Source: Saccopteryx bilineata
Lineage: Eukaryota; Chordata; Mammalia; Chiroptera; Emballonuridae
Reading direction: 5' to 3'
Assembly (NCBI RefSeq): GCF_036850765.1
Contig: NC_089492.1
Coordinates: 295,873,090 to 295,937,089 of the forward strand
Length of the DNA stretch: 64,000 nucleotides
The translations under genes and the position numbers were made by a program. Of the stretch, positions 32,663-42,584 are shown piece after piece. Positions within the stretch are counted from its first letter, which is position 1. Every line of letters starts with the position of its first letter. The notes under the pieces are model-generated. The model did not search any database and was not told the DNA's origin. It saw only the letters and a list, made by a program, of their open reading frames with translations.

Positions 32663-33395
32663 ATAGAAAGAAGAAAAAAGAATGGCTGAGTAATGTTATC
32701 TTAGATGGGGTGATCAGGGCAGGCTTCCTGCAGAGGTGGCATTTGATCTGAGACTGGACTGATGAGGAAGGAGCAGCCAGGAGGAATGAGCCCAGAGGAG
32801 GGAGAAATGAGAGAAGTGGGGAGGGGGGTCAGAGGTCACACAGAGACTGGTGGCCATGATAGGCATATGGTTGTGTTTCCTGGGCCATGGCAAACATGAT
32901 CCTAAGTGTGAAGGGATTTGACCACTCTTGCCCTTTACAAGGATCCCCTCTGGCTTCTGAGTGGAGGAGGAACTGAGGTAGGTAGGGGCTGGTGTGAAAG
33001 CAGATGACCTTGGTCCACCAGGAGAGAGGCATGAGGGCCTGGACCAGACACGTGACTTGTGCATGTGTATATGTGAGTGTGAGTGTGTGTGTGCTGGAAA
33101 GAGGAGTCAGGAGGGACTGCTTGGGTGGTGGGTGTATTAAGACCAGAAAAGTGACAGAGGACAAGGTTGGGTAGGGGCCACAAGGAATCAGAGTTCCACC
33201 CTGCACCTCTCAGATTTAAGATGCCTTATTAGCTCACTCTAATAAGGCTAAAGGTGTGCCTACCCTGCCATGCTTTAATCCTACCACTAGGCACAGGCCC
33301 TAGAGAAACCCGTGTTCCCCTGTACCGGGAGATACACCTAACAGCATTCACAGCAGTGCAATCCACAGCCCAGAACTCGGAACTTGAATCTCCAT
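32663..33395. other. Intergenic text without a recognised gene
   Basis: Purine-rich unique-looking sequence with a short (GT)n at about 33075-33092. Nothing coding is supported. Confidence 0.35.
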
Positions 33396-33397
33396 GG

Positions 33398-33929
33398 CCA
33401 TGGTCAGAATATTTGTGCCCCTCCCAAATTCATATGTTGAATCCTCAGGTCTATATGATATTATTTGGAGGTGGGGCTTCAGAGAGGTGGTCAGGTCATG
33501 AGGACGGAACCTTGGGGAGTGGGATAAGTGCCCTTATAGAAGAGGCTCCATGTGAGGATGCAGCAAGAAGGCACCAGCCTTGAACCAGGAAGGGAGCCTT
33601 CACCAGAAAGTGACCATGGTGGAGGCTTGGTCCTGGACTTCCATCCTCCAGAACTGTTAGCCATACAATATGTTGTTTGCAAGCCCGGTCAGCGGTATTT
33701 TCTTTTTTTTTTTTTTAATTCATTTTTTTTAGAGAGGAGAGGGAGAGAGAGACAGGAGAGATGGGGTGGGGGGAGCTGGAAGCATCAACTCCCCCATGTG
33801 CCCTGACCAGGCAAGCCCAGGGTTTCGAACCAGCGACCTCAGCATTTCCAGGTTGACGCTTCATTCACTGCGCCACCACAGGTCAGGCAGCGGTATTTTC
33901 TTATAGCCACCCACAGGGACTAAGACATC
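33398..33929 (+). mobile_element. MaLR-type LTR (MST/MLT1-like) split by a SINE
   Basis: The string CCAAATTCATATGTTGAATCC, shown here in its two halves CCAAATTCATATG and TTGAATCC, with AGGTGGGGCTTC, GGTCAGGTCATGAGG and GGGACTAAGACA, is in the order of MaLR LTRs. A SINE interrupts it at 33702-33887, with AGCGGTATTTTCTT duplicated. Confidence 0.75.
33702..33887 (-). repeat. Short tRNA-derived SINE (type C)
   Basis: This reverse copy lies inside the MaLR LTR. Its head at the right is CGCCACCACAGGTCAGG. The target duplication AGCGGTATTTTCTT proves the insertion. Confidence 0.8.
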
Positions 33930-34085
33930 CATCAACAATGCAATGAATAAATAAATGATGGTGTGTTGAATGAGTACTGATACACATAATTGCAATAATA
34001 CAAGTCACAAGAAAGCTGAATACAAGAAGTCAGCTACACAGATTATGACTCTGTTTCTGTAACGTTTAAAAACAAGCAAGACTAG

Positions 34086-34450
34086 GGGCCCTGGCCGGTT
34101 GGCTCAGTGGTAGAGCGTCGGCCCAGCGTGTGAAACTCCCAGGTTTGATTCCTGGTCAGAGCACACAGGAAAAGCACCCATCTATACTTCTCCACCCTTT
34201 TCCCTCTCCTTCCCCTCCCGCAGCCAAGGCTCCATTAGAGAAAAGTTGGCCCAGGCGCTGAGGATGGCTCCATGGCCTCTGTCTCAGGAGTTAGAGTGGC
34301 TCCAGCCGCAACAGAGCAAGGGCCCAGATAGGCAGAGCATCGCCCCCTGGTGGGCATGCCAGGTGGATCCTGGTCGGGCACATACAGGAGTCTGTCTGAC
34401 TGCCACCACGCTTCTCACTTCCGAAAAATACCAAAAAACAAACAAAAAAA
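34086..34450 (+). repeat. Long tRNA-derived SINE (type B)
   Basis: It begins GGCCCTGGCCGGTTGGC and is flanked by CAAGCAAGACTA on both sides. Confidence 0.85.
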
Positions 34451-34498
34451 TCAAGCAAGACTAAACTGTCATATTGTTTAGGATGCACTGTGGGTACC

Positions 34499-34927
34499 TG
34501 TTGTGGACCGGTAATGGCAAAAAGCCATTATAGATTCAAGGCTTGGCAGGGGGCTTAAGTTCTACCCCCTCCATCTCCATATTTGGCTTTGATGCTCTGT
34601 GTTTGCACCCACTCCACTTCCTTCCTTGGGTTGCAGGAAGCAATATACATACCCTTCCTCTGACTCTTTGTTTTCAGATGTTTGTAAAATTCACTAATGT
34701 ATACTGTTTTTGCCTTGGGAGAGTTCCTGTCTTAGCCTTTGATGTGCAACTTTGTATCAGGGTCCTTGATATGCATAGGTCCATATAATAAAGCGAACTG
34801 AGGCTGTGAGGCACTCAGATGCTGCCAGGCAGTTTGAGGAGTCCTCCCGGTCCCATCGGTTTTCTTCTGACAAAGTGTGTTTCCTTAATTCCGCACCGTT
34901 ATTTGGAAGCTGCGCTGGTCCGCGGCA
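34499..34927 (+). repeat. 5' LTR of the class II ERV
   Basis: The 429-bp LTR begins TGTTGTGGACCGG and ends GGTCCGCGGCA. A combined TATA/poly(A) stretch, CATATAATAAAGC, lies at 34782-34794, with AATAAA at 34787-34792. Confidence 0.95.
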
Positions 34928-34929
34928 AG

Positions 34930-34947
34930 TGGCGCCCGAACAGACGA
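34930..34947 (+). other. Primer binding site, tRNA-Lys type
   Basis: TGGCGCCCGAACAG at 34930-34943 matches the first 14 bases of the Lys-3 primer site used by MMTV and lentiviruses. The next four bases differ. It begins two bases after the LTR. Confidence 0.85.
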
Positions 34948-35059
34948 CTTGAGTACGAGGAAACTAAAACTGAAGGAAGGTGACGGAACTCCCCAAAGTG
35001 AAGTGCGCACAGTGAGTAAAGAAAGTTTTTGGGGAAAGTGTAGTTGGGAGTAAAAGAAT

Positions 35060-36433
35060 ATGGGACAGATAGGGTCAAAAGTAAGGGACCTTTTTGTAAA
35101 AATGTTTCCATATGAAGACAAATCATTGTCTGAAGAGTATCAGGGTAAGCCGGAAACAGAGGGATGTGAATATGAGGATAACTTGAAGTCTGAGGATGAC
35201 AGGGGGGATGAAAAATCCGTGGCTATGGCTGCCTTAGCGGCGGGGCCTCCACTGCCCTCAGCTCCTTCCTACATTCAACCCTCTGCTCCTCCGTTCCCTT
35301 ATCGGGCTGATTCCATAGTCTATAGCTCAAAATCTGGGAAATCTCCTCTCCAACAATCTATAGACCAGGCTCGAAATATAGGGGAAACAATAGATGGCTT
35401 TGCCTGTTTTCCTATTGTGGAAAGACAGGATGATACAGGGAGACTAGTGCAAGAACATGAACCTGTACCTTTTAAAACTCTGAAAGAGCTTAAACTTGCT
35501 TGTGCTCAGTATGGGCCTACTGCCCCTTTTACACCTGGTTTATTAGATACCATTAGTGCAAAGGCTCTTCCCCCAAATGACTGGAAGGCGATTGCTCGTG
35601 CTTGTCTCTCTGGGGGTGATTATTTGTTGTGGAAGTCAAACTTTCATGAAAAGGCTATAGAGCTGGATGAGAAAAATCAGCAAGAGGAGGTTGCTGTTAC
35701 TGTAGATATGTTAACTGGAGAAGGACAATATGCCCATATGGCAACTCAATTAGAATATCGACCAGCTATTTATGATATAATTAATCAGCTAGCCACACAG
35801 GCATGGAAATGCCTGCCTATTCCAGGGACCAAACCAGAAGAATTTGGTAAAATTAGGCAGGGTGCAGACGAGCGATTTCAAGACTTTGTCTCACGGCTAA
35901 TTCAAGCAGTTGAAAGAATAGTAGGGGATAAAAATGTGGGAAAGGTTTTAATAAAACAACTAGCCTATGAAAATGCTAATTCTGCTTGTCAGGCTGCACT
36001 TCGGCCTCACCGCAAGAAGGGAGATATAGAGGATTATATTAGAATTTGCGCTGATGTTGGGCCTTCATACATGCAAGGTCTTGCCTTTACCACAGGTAAT
36101 AAGGCAAGATTTCCAGGACAAAATTTTGATAAAGGACAGAACAAGCGAAGGAAGGAAGGTCAGGGAAGTACTTTTGCCCGTGGAAACTGTTTTCAAAGTG
36201 GGGGTTCGGGGCATTTTGCTAAAAACTGCCCTGCTTTCCCCGGATATTGGTCTCGGCCTCTCCCTCAAGGACAGCCAGCCCTTAAGGCTCTGGACCTCTG
36301 CCCACTTTGTAAACATGGGAAACATTGGAAAAATAAGGGGAGGCCTAAATGTACTACCGCAGGGCAGGGAAACGGACAATGGGGCCCTCCCCGGCCCCAT
36401 CAAACAATAGGGGCAATGTCAGTGTTTCCTTAG
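35060..36433 (+). CDS. gag: ERV Gag polyprotein
   Basis: The open frame of 457 residues starts MGQIGSK, a myristoylation-type N-terminus. The matrix part looks short: an acidic stretch begins by residue 20, and total length is well below the 590-670 usual in betaretroviruses, so an internal loss is likely. Two PSAP late-domain motifs lie near residues 70-80. The capsid includes a major homology region around IRQGADERFQDFVSRL. The first zinc knuckle reads CFQSGGSGHFAKNC, with Ser in place of the second Cys. The second reads CPLCKHGKHW but lacks its final Cys at the usual spacing. The frame ends shortly after the slippery site at 36367. Confidence 0.9.
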   Translation: MGQIGSKVRDLFVKMFPYEDKSLSEEYQGKPETEGCEYEDNLKSEDDRGDEKSVAMAALAAGPPLPSAPSYIQPSAPPFPYRADSIVYSSKSGKSPLQQSIDQARNIGETIDGFACFPIVERQDDTGRLVQEHEPVPFKTLKELKLACAQYGPTAPFTPGLLDTISAKALPPNDWKAIARACLSGGDYLLWKSNFHEKAIELDEKNQQEEVAVTVDMLTGEGQYAHMATQLEYRPAIYDIINQLATQAWKCLPIPGTKPEEFGKIRQGADERFQDFVSRLIQAVERIVGDKNVGKVLIKQLAYENANSACQAALRPHRKKGDIEDYIRICADVGPSYMQGLAFTTGNKARFPGQNFDKGQNKRRKEGQGSTFARGNCFQSGGSGHFAKNCPAFPGYWSRPLPQGQPALKALDLCPLCKHGKHWKNKGRPKCTTAGQGNGQWGPPRPHQTIGAMSVFP

Positions 36434-37308
36434 CAAATTCAGATTCCAGTAGGCCAAACATTGCCCAACTATCCCAGGCAACAACAGGCAGTACAGGACT
36501 GGACCTCAGTCCCACCTCCCAATTCGTATTGACTCCAGAGATGGGACCTCAAGCCATACCCACTGGAATTTTTGGGCCACTTCCCAGTAACACAGTAGGA
36601 ATCTTGTTAGGCAAAAGTAGTTTAACTATGAGGGAATTCTTTGTTCTTCCTGGAGTGATAGACTCTGATTATACAGGGGAAATTAAAGTAATGGCTCACA
36701 CTTTGAGGAATATAGTCACTATCTCCCCTGATATGAAAATTGCTCAATTAATCCTTTTACCTCTTTTAAGACAAGGCCAAACCCTGCTAAAGGGACCCCA
36801 AGAGAATCAAAGATTTGGCTCCACTGATACTGCCTATTGGATTCAAAAAATAGGTCAGGAACGCCCTGAAATGGAACTAACAATACAAGGGCGTAAATTT
36901 AAAGGGCTTTTAGATACTGGGGCTGATGTATCTGTTATTGCAAAGCTACATTGGCCTCCTTCCTGGCCCACTCATGCAGCAGCCACAGAATTACAAGGTA
37001 TAGGGCAGAGTAAATCCCCTCAACAAAGTTCTAGTTTTTTACAATGGGAAGATAAAGAAGGTCATTCTGGATTTTTTCAGCCTTATGTGCTCCCTGGATT
37101 GCCAGTTAATTTGTGGGGTAGAGATGTTTTGAAAAATATGGGGGCATTGCTTGTCAGTCCTAATAGTTTAGTTAGCACTCAAATGCTTGATCAGGGACCC
37201 TTTTTGCCCACTAAGGGTCTAGGGAAAGAACAGCGAGGAATTCTCACCCCCATAGAAGTGGCACCCAATACCAGAAGGCATGGATTAGGATATCAAAATT
37301 TAGCATAG
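36349..37308 (+). CDS. pro: ERV Pro: dUTPase, aspartic protease and G-patch
   Basis: The frame lies -1 to gag and would be entered by frameshifting at 36367-36373, so the listed start is only the edge of the open frame. The N-terminal half is a dUTPase: [26 protein letters not shown] and GSTDTAYW are its motifs. The aspartic protease follows with [11 protein letters not shown], the catalytic Asp motif, and then LWGRDVL. The C-terminal G-patch has KGLGKEQRG and RHGLGYQNL. This domain set is typical of betaretroviral Pro. No stop or frameshift is seen in the frame. Confidence 0.9.
   Translation: MYYRRAGKRTMGPSPAPSNNRGNVSVSLANSDSSRPNIAQLSQATTGSTGLDLSPTSQFVLTPEMGPQAIPTGIFGPLPSNTVGILLGKSSLTMREFFVLPGVIDSDYTGEIKVMAHTLRNIVTISPDMKIAQLILLPLLRQGQTLLKGPQENQRFGSTDTAYWIQKIGQERPEMELTIQGRKFKGLLDTGADVSVIAKLHWPPSWPTHAAATELQGIGQSKSPQQSSSFLQWEDKEGHSGFFQPYVLPGLPVNLWGRDVLKNMGALLVSPNSLVSTQMLDQGPFLPTKGLGKEQRGILTPIEVAPNTRRHGLGYQNLA
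36367..36413 (+). promoter_or_regulatory. gag-pro -1 frameshift site with pseudoknot
   Basis: The heptamer GGGAAAC (36367-36373) is read G-GGA-AAC in the gag frame. After a 5-base spacer an 8-bp stem forms between ATGGGGCC (36379-36386) and GGCCCCAT (36393-36400). Its CTCCCC loop can pair with GGGG at 36410-36413 to give an H-type pseudoknot. This matches the known betaretroviral design. Confidence 0.9.
37296..37302 (+). promoter_or_regulatory. pro-pol -1 slippery heptamer
   Basis: AAATTTA is read A-AAT-TTA in the pro frame, two codons before the pro stop (TAG 37306-37308). A hairpin GGTAGC-TCCT-GCTACC follows at about 37315-37330. Confidence 0.8.
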
Positions 37309-37856
37309 GGGCCTTGGTAGCTCCTGCTACCCCAATAATGCACTGTGCAGACCCAATTACTTGGAAATCAGATAATCCTGTATGGGTAGACCAATGGCCC
37401 CTTTCTCAGGAGAAACTTAGGGCAGCTGCTCAATTGGTACAGGAACAGCTACAGCTTGGGCACATTGAACCATCTAATAGTCCGTGGAATACGCCTATAT
37501 TTGTCATTAAAAAGAAATCAGGAAACTGGAGGCTATTACAAGATTTGAGAGCAATAAATAAGACTATGGAAATTATGGGTCCTCTCCAGCTAGGACTTCC
37601 TTCTCCTACTGCCATTCCATGGAACTATCACCTTATAGTTGTTGATTTGAAGGATTGCTTTTTTACTATTCCTTTAAGCCCTCATGATTGCAAGCGTTTT
37701 GCATTCAGTGTTCCTTCACTTAATTTTCAGGCTCCCATGGAGCGATACCAGTGGAGAGTTTTGCCTCAAGGTATGGCTAATAGTCCTACCTTGTGCCAAA
37801 AATATGTTGCTCAAGCCATCTCTCCAGTAGAAGGCAACACCCTAAGGCATACATAA
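37309..37856 (+). pseudogene. pol: ERV Pol, N-terminal RT part before a frameshift
   Basis: The frame lies -1 to pro. It shows WPLSQEKL near the start, the RT fingers stretch with [17 protein letters not shown], the first catalytic Asp in VVDLKDCFF and the [15 protein letters not shown] stretch. It runs out of frame at 37856, about 6 bases before the YMDD box, which is read in another frame. One missing base (or two extra) around 37830-37850 would explain this. Confidence 0.85.
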
Positions 37857-39868
37857 TTCATTATATGGATGATATTCTTATTGCTCATCCAGATAAAGAC
37901 ACTGTGTTGACCATTTTGCAACAACTAGAATATTCTCTGAAAAAATCAGGACTTTATATAGCTCCTGAAAAGGTACAGCAATCTTTACCTTTTTCTTATT
38001 TAGGACAAATTATTGAGGGACAACAAATTCGCCCACAGAAAATAGAAATCAGGACAGATCATTTGCAAACTTTAAACGATTTCCAGAAACTGTTAGGAGA
38101 CATTAATTGGCTTAGACCTTCCTTGAAATTAACTACTGGAGAACTGAAGCCACTTTTTGATATTCTTAGAGGCTCAGCTGAACCAGCTTCTCCTCGGCTA
38201 CTTACACCTGCGGGACAACAAGCTTTAAAGCTTGTAGAAAAGGCCTTGCAGCAAGCACAACTAAAACGCATAAATCCTGAGGAATCAATTGCCCTACTAA
38301 TATGTCCCTCAAGTTACACTCCAACAGGACTATTGTGGCAAGCTTCAGGTCCTATTGAATGGATTCATTTAGCTGTTACTCCTAAGAAAGTTTTATCTCC
38401 ATATTTTGATCTTGTTGCCTCCTTGATTATCAAGGGGCGTAGGCGACTCTTGCAGCTTATAGGTTTTGAGCCACAGACTATTGTTGTTCCTTTTTCAAAG
38501 GATCAACAACAATGGCTCTGGGAAACTTCCACAAAATGGCAAATCGCTTTTGCAAATTTTACAGGCCAAATTGATTCTCACTACCCAGCTGATAAAATAG
38601 TTCAATTTTCATTAATTACTACCTTTATATTTCCTAAGACAATTGTTAATGAGCCCATTCCTGAAGCACCTACAATCTTTACTGACGGATCCAGCTCAGG
38701 AATAGCAGGCTTAATAATCAATGGACAGCTTTATACTGAAACAGTCACCTTAAAATCAGCCCAAAGAGTAGAATTACATGCCATTATCATGGCTTTTCAG
38801 CATTTGCCATACTCCTCCTTTAATTTATATACAGACAGCAGATATTTACTTATGGTTGTTTCCACTATAGAGACTGCTGTCTTAGGGACAACTGCTGATG
38901 AGGAACTATTTCAGCAGTTCCTCCTTCTTCAAAGACTTGTACGTCAACATACAGCTCCGTGTTTTATAGGACATATTCGAGCTCACTCCATGCTCCCTGG
39001 AGCTTTAGCGCAAGGGAATGCCCTTGTTGATCAAGCTACCCAAAAGAAAATTATTGGAGCAACCATGACAGATCAAGCAATTCAGTCTCATACTATCCAT
39101 CACCAGAACGCTGCAGCCCTGCGTAAACAGTTTCAACTTTCTCGGGAAGCAGCACGGCAGATTGTTAAATCTTGTCCAAGGTGCCCTATATTACAATCTG
39201 TCCCTTCATTTGGAATTAACCCTCGAGGACTCCTACCGGGGCAACTTTGGCAAATGGATGTTACTCATATACCTTCATTTGGCAAACAATCCTTTGTCCA
39301 CGTTACAGTAGATACTTATTCTGGATTTATAGTAGCCTCTGCCAGAACAGGAGAGGCTGCTAAACATGTTATAGCTCACTGCTTGTATGCATTTTCTATT
39401 ATTGGACTTCCTAAACTGATTAAAACTGACAATGCTCCTGCATATGTAGGAAAAGCATTTACTAAATTTTGTCAGACTTTTGGACTTGACCTAAGGACGG
39501 GAATTCCTTACAATCCCCAGGGTCAAGGCATTGTAGAGCGTGCACATCAAACACTTAAAAACCAATTGGAAAAAATTTAAAAAGGGGAATTATACCCTCA
39601 AACTCCTGCAAATCTTCTTTGTCATGCTCTTTTCACTTTAAATTTTTTGAATACTGATGTACAGGGTCATTCAGCAGCAGAGAGACTCTGGAACCCTGCA
39701 AGGAAAGCCTTCCCTGAAGTGCGATGGAGGGACCCACTCACAGGAATCTGGCAAGGGCCAGACCCTGTTCTCTTATGGGGCCGAGGATATGTGTGTGTTT
39801 TTCCTAGGTCTGCTGAAGCTCCTCGGTGGATCCCTGAACGACTGGTGAGACACCATGATTCTAGATGA
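37793..39868 (+). pseudogene. pol: ERV Pol, RT palm to integrase, with a premature stop
   Basis: The frame starts inside RT and carries YMDD at 37862-37873. RT connection and RNase H follow, with FTDGSSSG, a Glu in VELHAI and LYTDSRYL. Integrase shows an HHCC zinc region ending CPRC and the catalytic DDE residues in WQMDVTH, IKTDNAPAY and GIVERAHQ. A TAA at 39578-39580 stops the frame just after the catalytic core. The same frame then stays open to 39868 and encodes the rest of the integrase C-terminus (WRDPLTGIWQGPDP). So two lesions, an RT frameshift and this stop, disable pol. Confidence 0.9.
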
Positions 39869-40714
39869 GAGACTCACTTCACAAGAGCAATTGCATAAGA
39901 GTTACTATGCTCTTTTCCCTTTCTCAATTATTATCTAATTTTTTTAATGTTTTAGATCATTTTATTTTCCTGATCCATTGCTTGAAAAGAGGGCGAAGGG
40001 GGGGCCTGATTTGGGTATTGCTGAATAGAAATCTCATACGGCCGTCTTGAGATTTTTCGAGAGAGATCTCTGTTTAGTATATATCCTTATTACGTTCCTA
40101 TTAAGATAGCCCTACTTAAGATCAAGCAGGCCATAGTTCAATCTCTAAAACCCCGGGTTTCACTCTTGATTTGTGTGATTGTATGTGAAGTCTTTGTTTA
40201 ATGTCTAAGTGTTTTTGTTTATAAGGCCTGAATAAGTCCTTACATGAAAAGTAATGATAATAATAGTTTTGGAAGTGCCGGCTGTAGTATTGAAAACAAA
40301 ACGGGAATAATTTCATTTCCCTATATAAATATAATTTTGTTTGGAATAAGTAGAGCACGCTCATTTTGAATCCAAAAGACTTGCTGGTTTGGCCAGGCTG
40401 CTCCAGGCCGCAAGTGAAAGGCTTGAAGTAGCATAGATTTACATAATAAAGGTGTAAAGATTTTTTTTTGCTGTAGAAGAATAATGAAGATCACAATGGG
40501 ATTTTTCAGTTTTGATATGTACTCTCTAAAGTGCCTGTTAATTAATGTTAAGGGGGTGTTTTGATAAGTGTGGGAATGTTGTTTGGAGGTGCTTTTACTC
40601 TATTTTTGTTAAAAGTTAACAAAGTCAAAAATTTCTTGCAATAGAAGTCAAAATATTGTAAAGTGTGATTCAATTATAAATAATATAAAAAGAAAGGGGG
40701 GGGGAGTCATGTCC
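39869..40714 (+). other. ERV env-position segment, AT-rich, LTR-like signals
   Basis: No envelope frame is present; the longest plus-strand frames here are about 60 codons. Purine tracts like a polypurine tract occur at 39983-40003 and 40687-40704. Between them are TATATAAATA at 40322 and AATAAA at 40445-40450, 123 bases apart, an LTR-like spacing. Confidence 0.5.
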
Positions 40715-40790
40715 TGGAGCTCCTGCAGGTCTACCCTGTTACGCTTTTTACTTCAAACTGTTTATCTTGAATGCTGATGTACAAGAGATG
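40715..40790 (+). pseudogene. Second, diverged integrase C-terminal fragment
   Basis: The bases resemble 39597-39665 of the same provirus at roughly three of four positions. Both translate to a pattern with Leu-x-Cys, an aromatic-rich stretch and LN(T/A)DVQ. It is a second piece from a related element. Confidence 0.55.
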
Positions 40791-40859
40791 CCCAAATTTT
40801 TGTCCTGCAAACTACTACCCTTTTTTTTACTTTTATTTGATTCCAGCTAATGACACTGT

Positions 40860-41620
40860 TTTGTTCTATTCTGAATAGCTCCAGATATATAGGCAGATAG
40901 GGACCCTCAAGCCCCTCAGCAAGATCTTCTGAGCATGGCTTTTAAGGTACCAAGAGGCCGAAAAAGCCCAAAGGAGATCAGGTAAAATACTAGCTCTTGG
41001 CATACGCCCTCAGAGGCTCCAACGCTCCAACTGGAACTTCATCAGGGCCCTGCTTCAATAGTGGAAAGGATGGTCATTTAAGCCAAAGCCTGCCAGGCTT
41101 ACATGCCTTTGCTGTGAGGAAGAAGGGACACACTGGAAGGTAGGCTTCCCCCTCACTCCTCTAAGGGAGGGTTCAGTCTCTTCCAGCCCTGCTCCATCCA
41201 CCTGTGACCTAACCTTGCCCAGAATACTGGGATTTGCCACTGAAGGCTAAAAGGTGCCCAGGGCCGTCAGCCCCATCTACGACACTGTGGACGAGCCTGG
41301 GGTATTTCTTCCAAGTAGCTGGTAGACTGGTCTCATTTACACAAGGGTCATTTAACTAGGTCTTGCCTGAATATTCAGGTTTTTTATTCTTCCCTCGAAG
41401 ATCTCTGTTGTGGGTATTGATAGTCCTGTTTTCTGCTGCTTTGATTAATATACAGTCTTTCTTTTATTCCTCCTGCCTCAATGCCCCACTCATAGTTTAG
41501 GCTAGGACCTACTCCTAATTCAGAGCTCCTTTTTTCCTTTCTTGCCAATTTACAAATTTACCTCTGCCACCCAGCTTAGTGTATCCCAAGGTTCTCCTCA
41601 CCACTCCATGGCTGTAAAGC
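40860..41620 (+). pseudogene. Gammaretrovirus-like gag-protease fragment inside the class II ERV
   Basis: Frames around 40930-41000 show a charged stretch like the end of a gammaretroviral capsid (MAFKV and QEAEKAQRR). At 41104 a degraded knuckle reads CLCCEEEGTHWKVGFP. In that same frame, 300 bases on, come ISVVGIDSPV and then FLLPQCPTHSLG, a stop and DLL, in the order of a gammaretroviral protease end. Several stops interrupt it. Class I sequence is unexpected inside a class II provirus. Confidence 0.65.
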
Positions 41621-42137
41621 TCCAGTATAAGACCCCTGGGTTCATCTTTCCAGTTTAAAGAAAATGGAAGCTCCGTCTTCATGCGTGCTGCAGATGGCTT
41701 TTCCAGTCTACCTGGGTCATTGCCAGCTGGGAAGCAGCGGTCATTGGGACTTTGATGCTAGCTGCAGAGTGTGGAAGTGTGACAGCAATTCCAGTGCCAT
41801 GTGGACTTCTCCTGAAAGTGGACTTTTCCTGGACTCCTGCTCCTGTGACAGTTTTTGATGGACTGAACTGGGGTTGGGTTGCATTTGCAGAGATTTGGAA
41901 TGGTGTTGGTGCCAACTTGGACTTGGTGAACACTTTAAGGACATTACTCTTTTATAGATTCTTATTGTATTATTAGCTTAAAGAGTTTGCTTAAAGGCTT
42001 TAATTACTGTGATGTATTAGTATACTTGTTTTGGGTATCTGTTAGCATTGGCTATACTAATTTTGTGTTTATTCTGTATTTTCTCCGTCTGCCTCCAAAT
42101 TAGAAAATCAGATGAGTGCAAATCTCCGCACACAAAT
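41621..42137 (+). other. ERV 3' internal non-coding segment
   Basis: No coding potential above about 75 codons is seen, and the origin is unknown. It leads to the polypurine tract. Confidence 0.5.
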
Positions 42138-42156
42138 TAAAAAGAAAAGGGGGATA
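42138..42156 (+). other. Polypurine tract of the ERV
   Basis: AAAAAGAAAAGGGGGAT (within 42139-42155) lies directly before the 3' LTR and would prime plus-strand synthesis. Confidence 0.85.
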
Positions 42157-42584
42157 TGTTGTGGACCGGTAATGGCAAAAAGCCATTATAGATTCAAGGC
42201 TTGGCAGGGGGCTTAAGTTCTACCCCTCCATCTCCATATTTGGCTTTGATGCTCTGTGTTTGCACCCACTCCACTTCCTTCCTTGGGTTGCAGGAAGCAA
42301 TATACATACCCTTCCTCTGACTCTTTGTTTTCAGATGTTTGTAAAATTCACTAATGTATACTGTTTTTGCCTTGGGAGAGTTCCTGTCTTAGCCTTTGAT
42401 GTGCAACTTTGTATCAGGGTCCTTGATATGTATAGGTCCATATAATAAAGCGAACTGAGGCTGTGAGGCACTCAGATGCTGCCAGGCAGTTTGAGGAGTC
42501 CTCCCGGTCCCATTGGTTTTGTTCTGACAAAGTGTGTTTCCTTAATTCCGCACCGTTATTTGGAAGCTGCGCTGGTCCGTGGCA
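42157..42584 (+). repeat. 3' LTR of the class II ERV
   Basis: The 428-bp LTR differs from the 5' LTR by one base in a C-run, C/T in GATATG(C/T)ATAGG, C/T in CCAT(C/T)GG, C/G in TTTT(C/G)TTC and C/T in CCG(C/T)GGCA (5'/3'). Confidence 0.95.

Larger units (their letters stand above)
34499..42584 (+). mobile_element. Complete class II (betaretrovirus-like) endogenous retrovirus without env
   Basis: The provirus is 8086 bp. GGTACC at 34493-34498 and 42585-42590 is a perfect 6-bp target duplication. Order: 5' LTR, tRNA-Lys-type primer site, gag, pro (dUTPase, protease, G-patch), pol (RT, RNase H, integrase), a non-coding env-position segment, polypurine tract and 3' LTR. gag, pro and pol are in successive -1 frames with slippery heptamers, as in betaretroviruses. 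Defects seen are two damaged Gag zinc knuckles, a frameshift in RT, an in-frame stop in integrase and no envelope. The LTRs differ at 4 of about 428 sites plus one indel, so the insertion is young. Confidence 0.95.

Noticed and set aside
40122..41976. Envelope gene of the ERV
   Set aside because: No frame over about 80 codons and no surface or transmembrane features were seen. The segment is better explained by the mosaic fragments.
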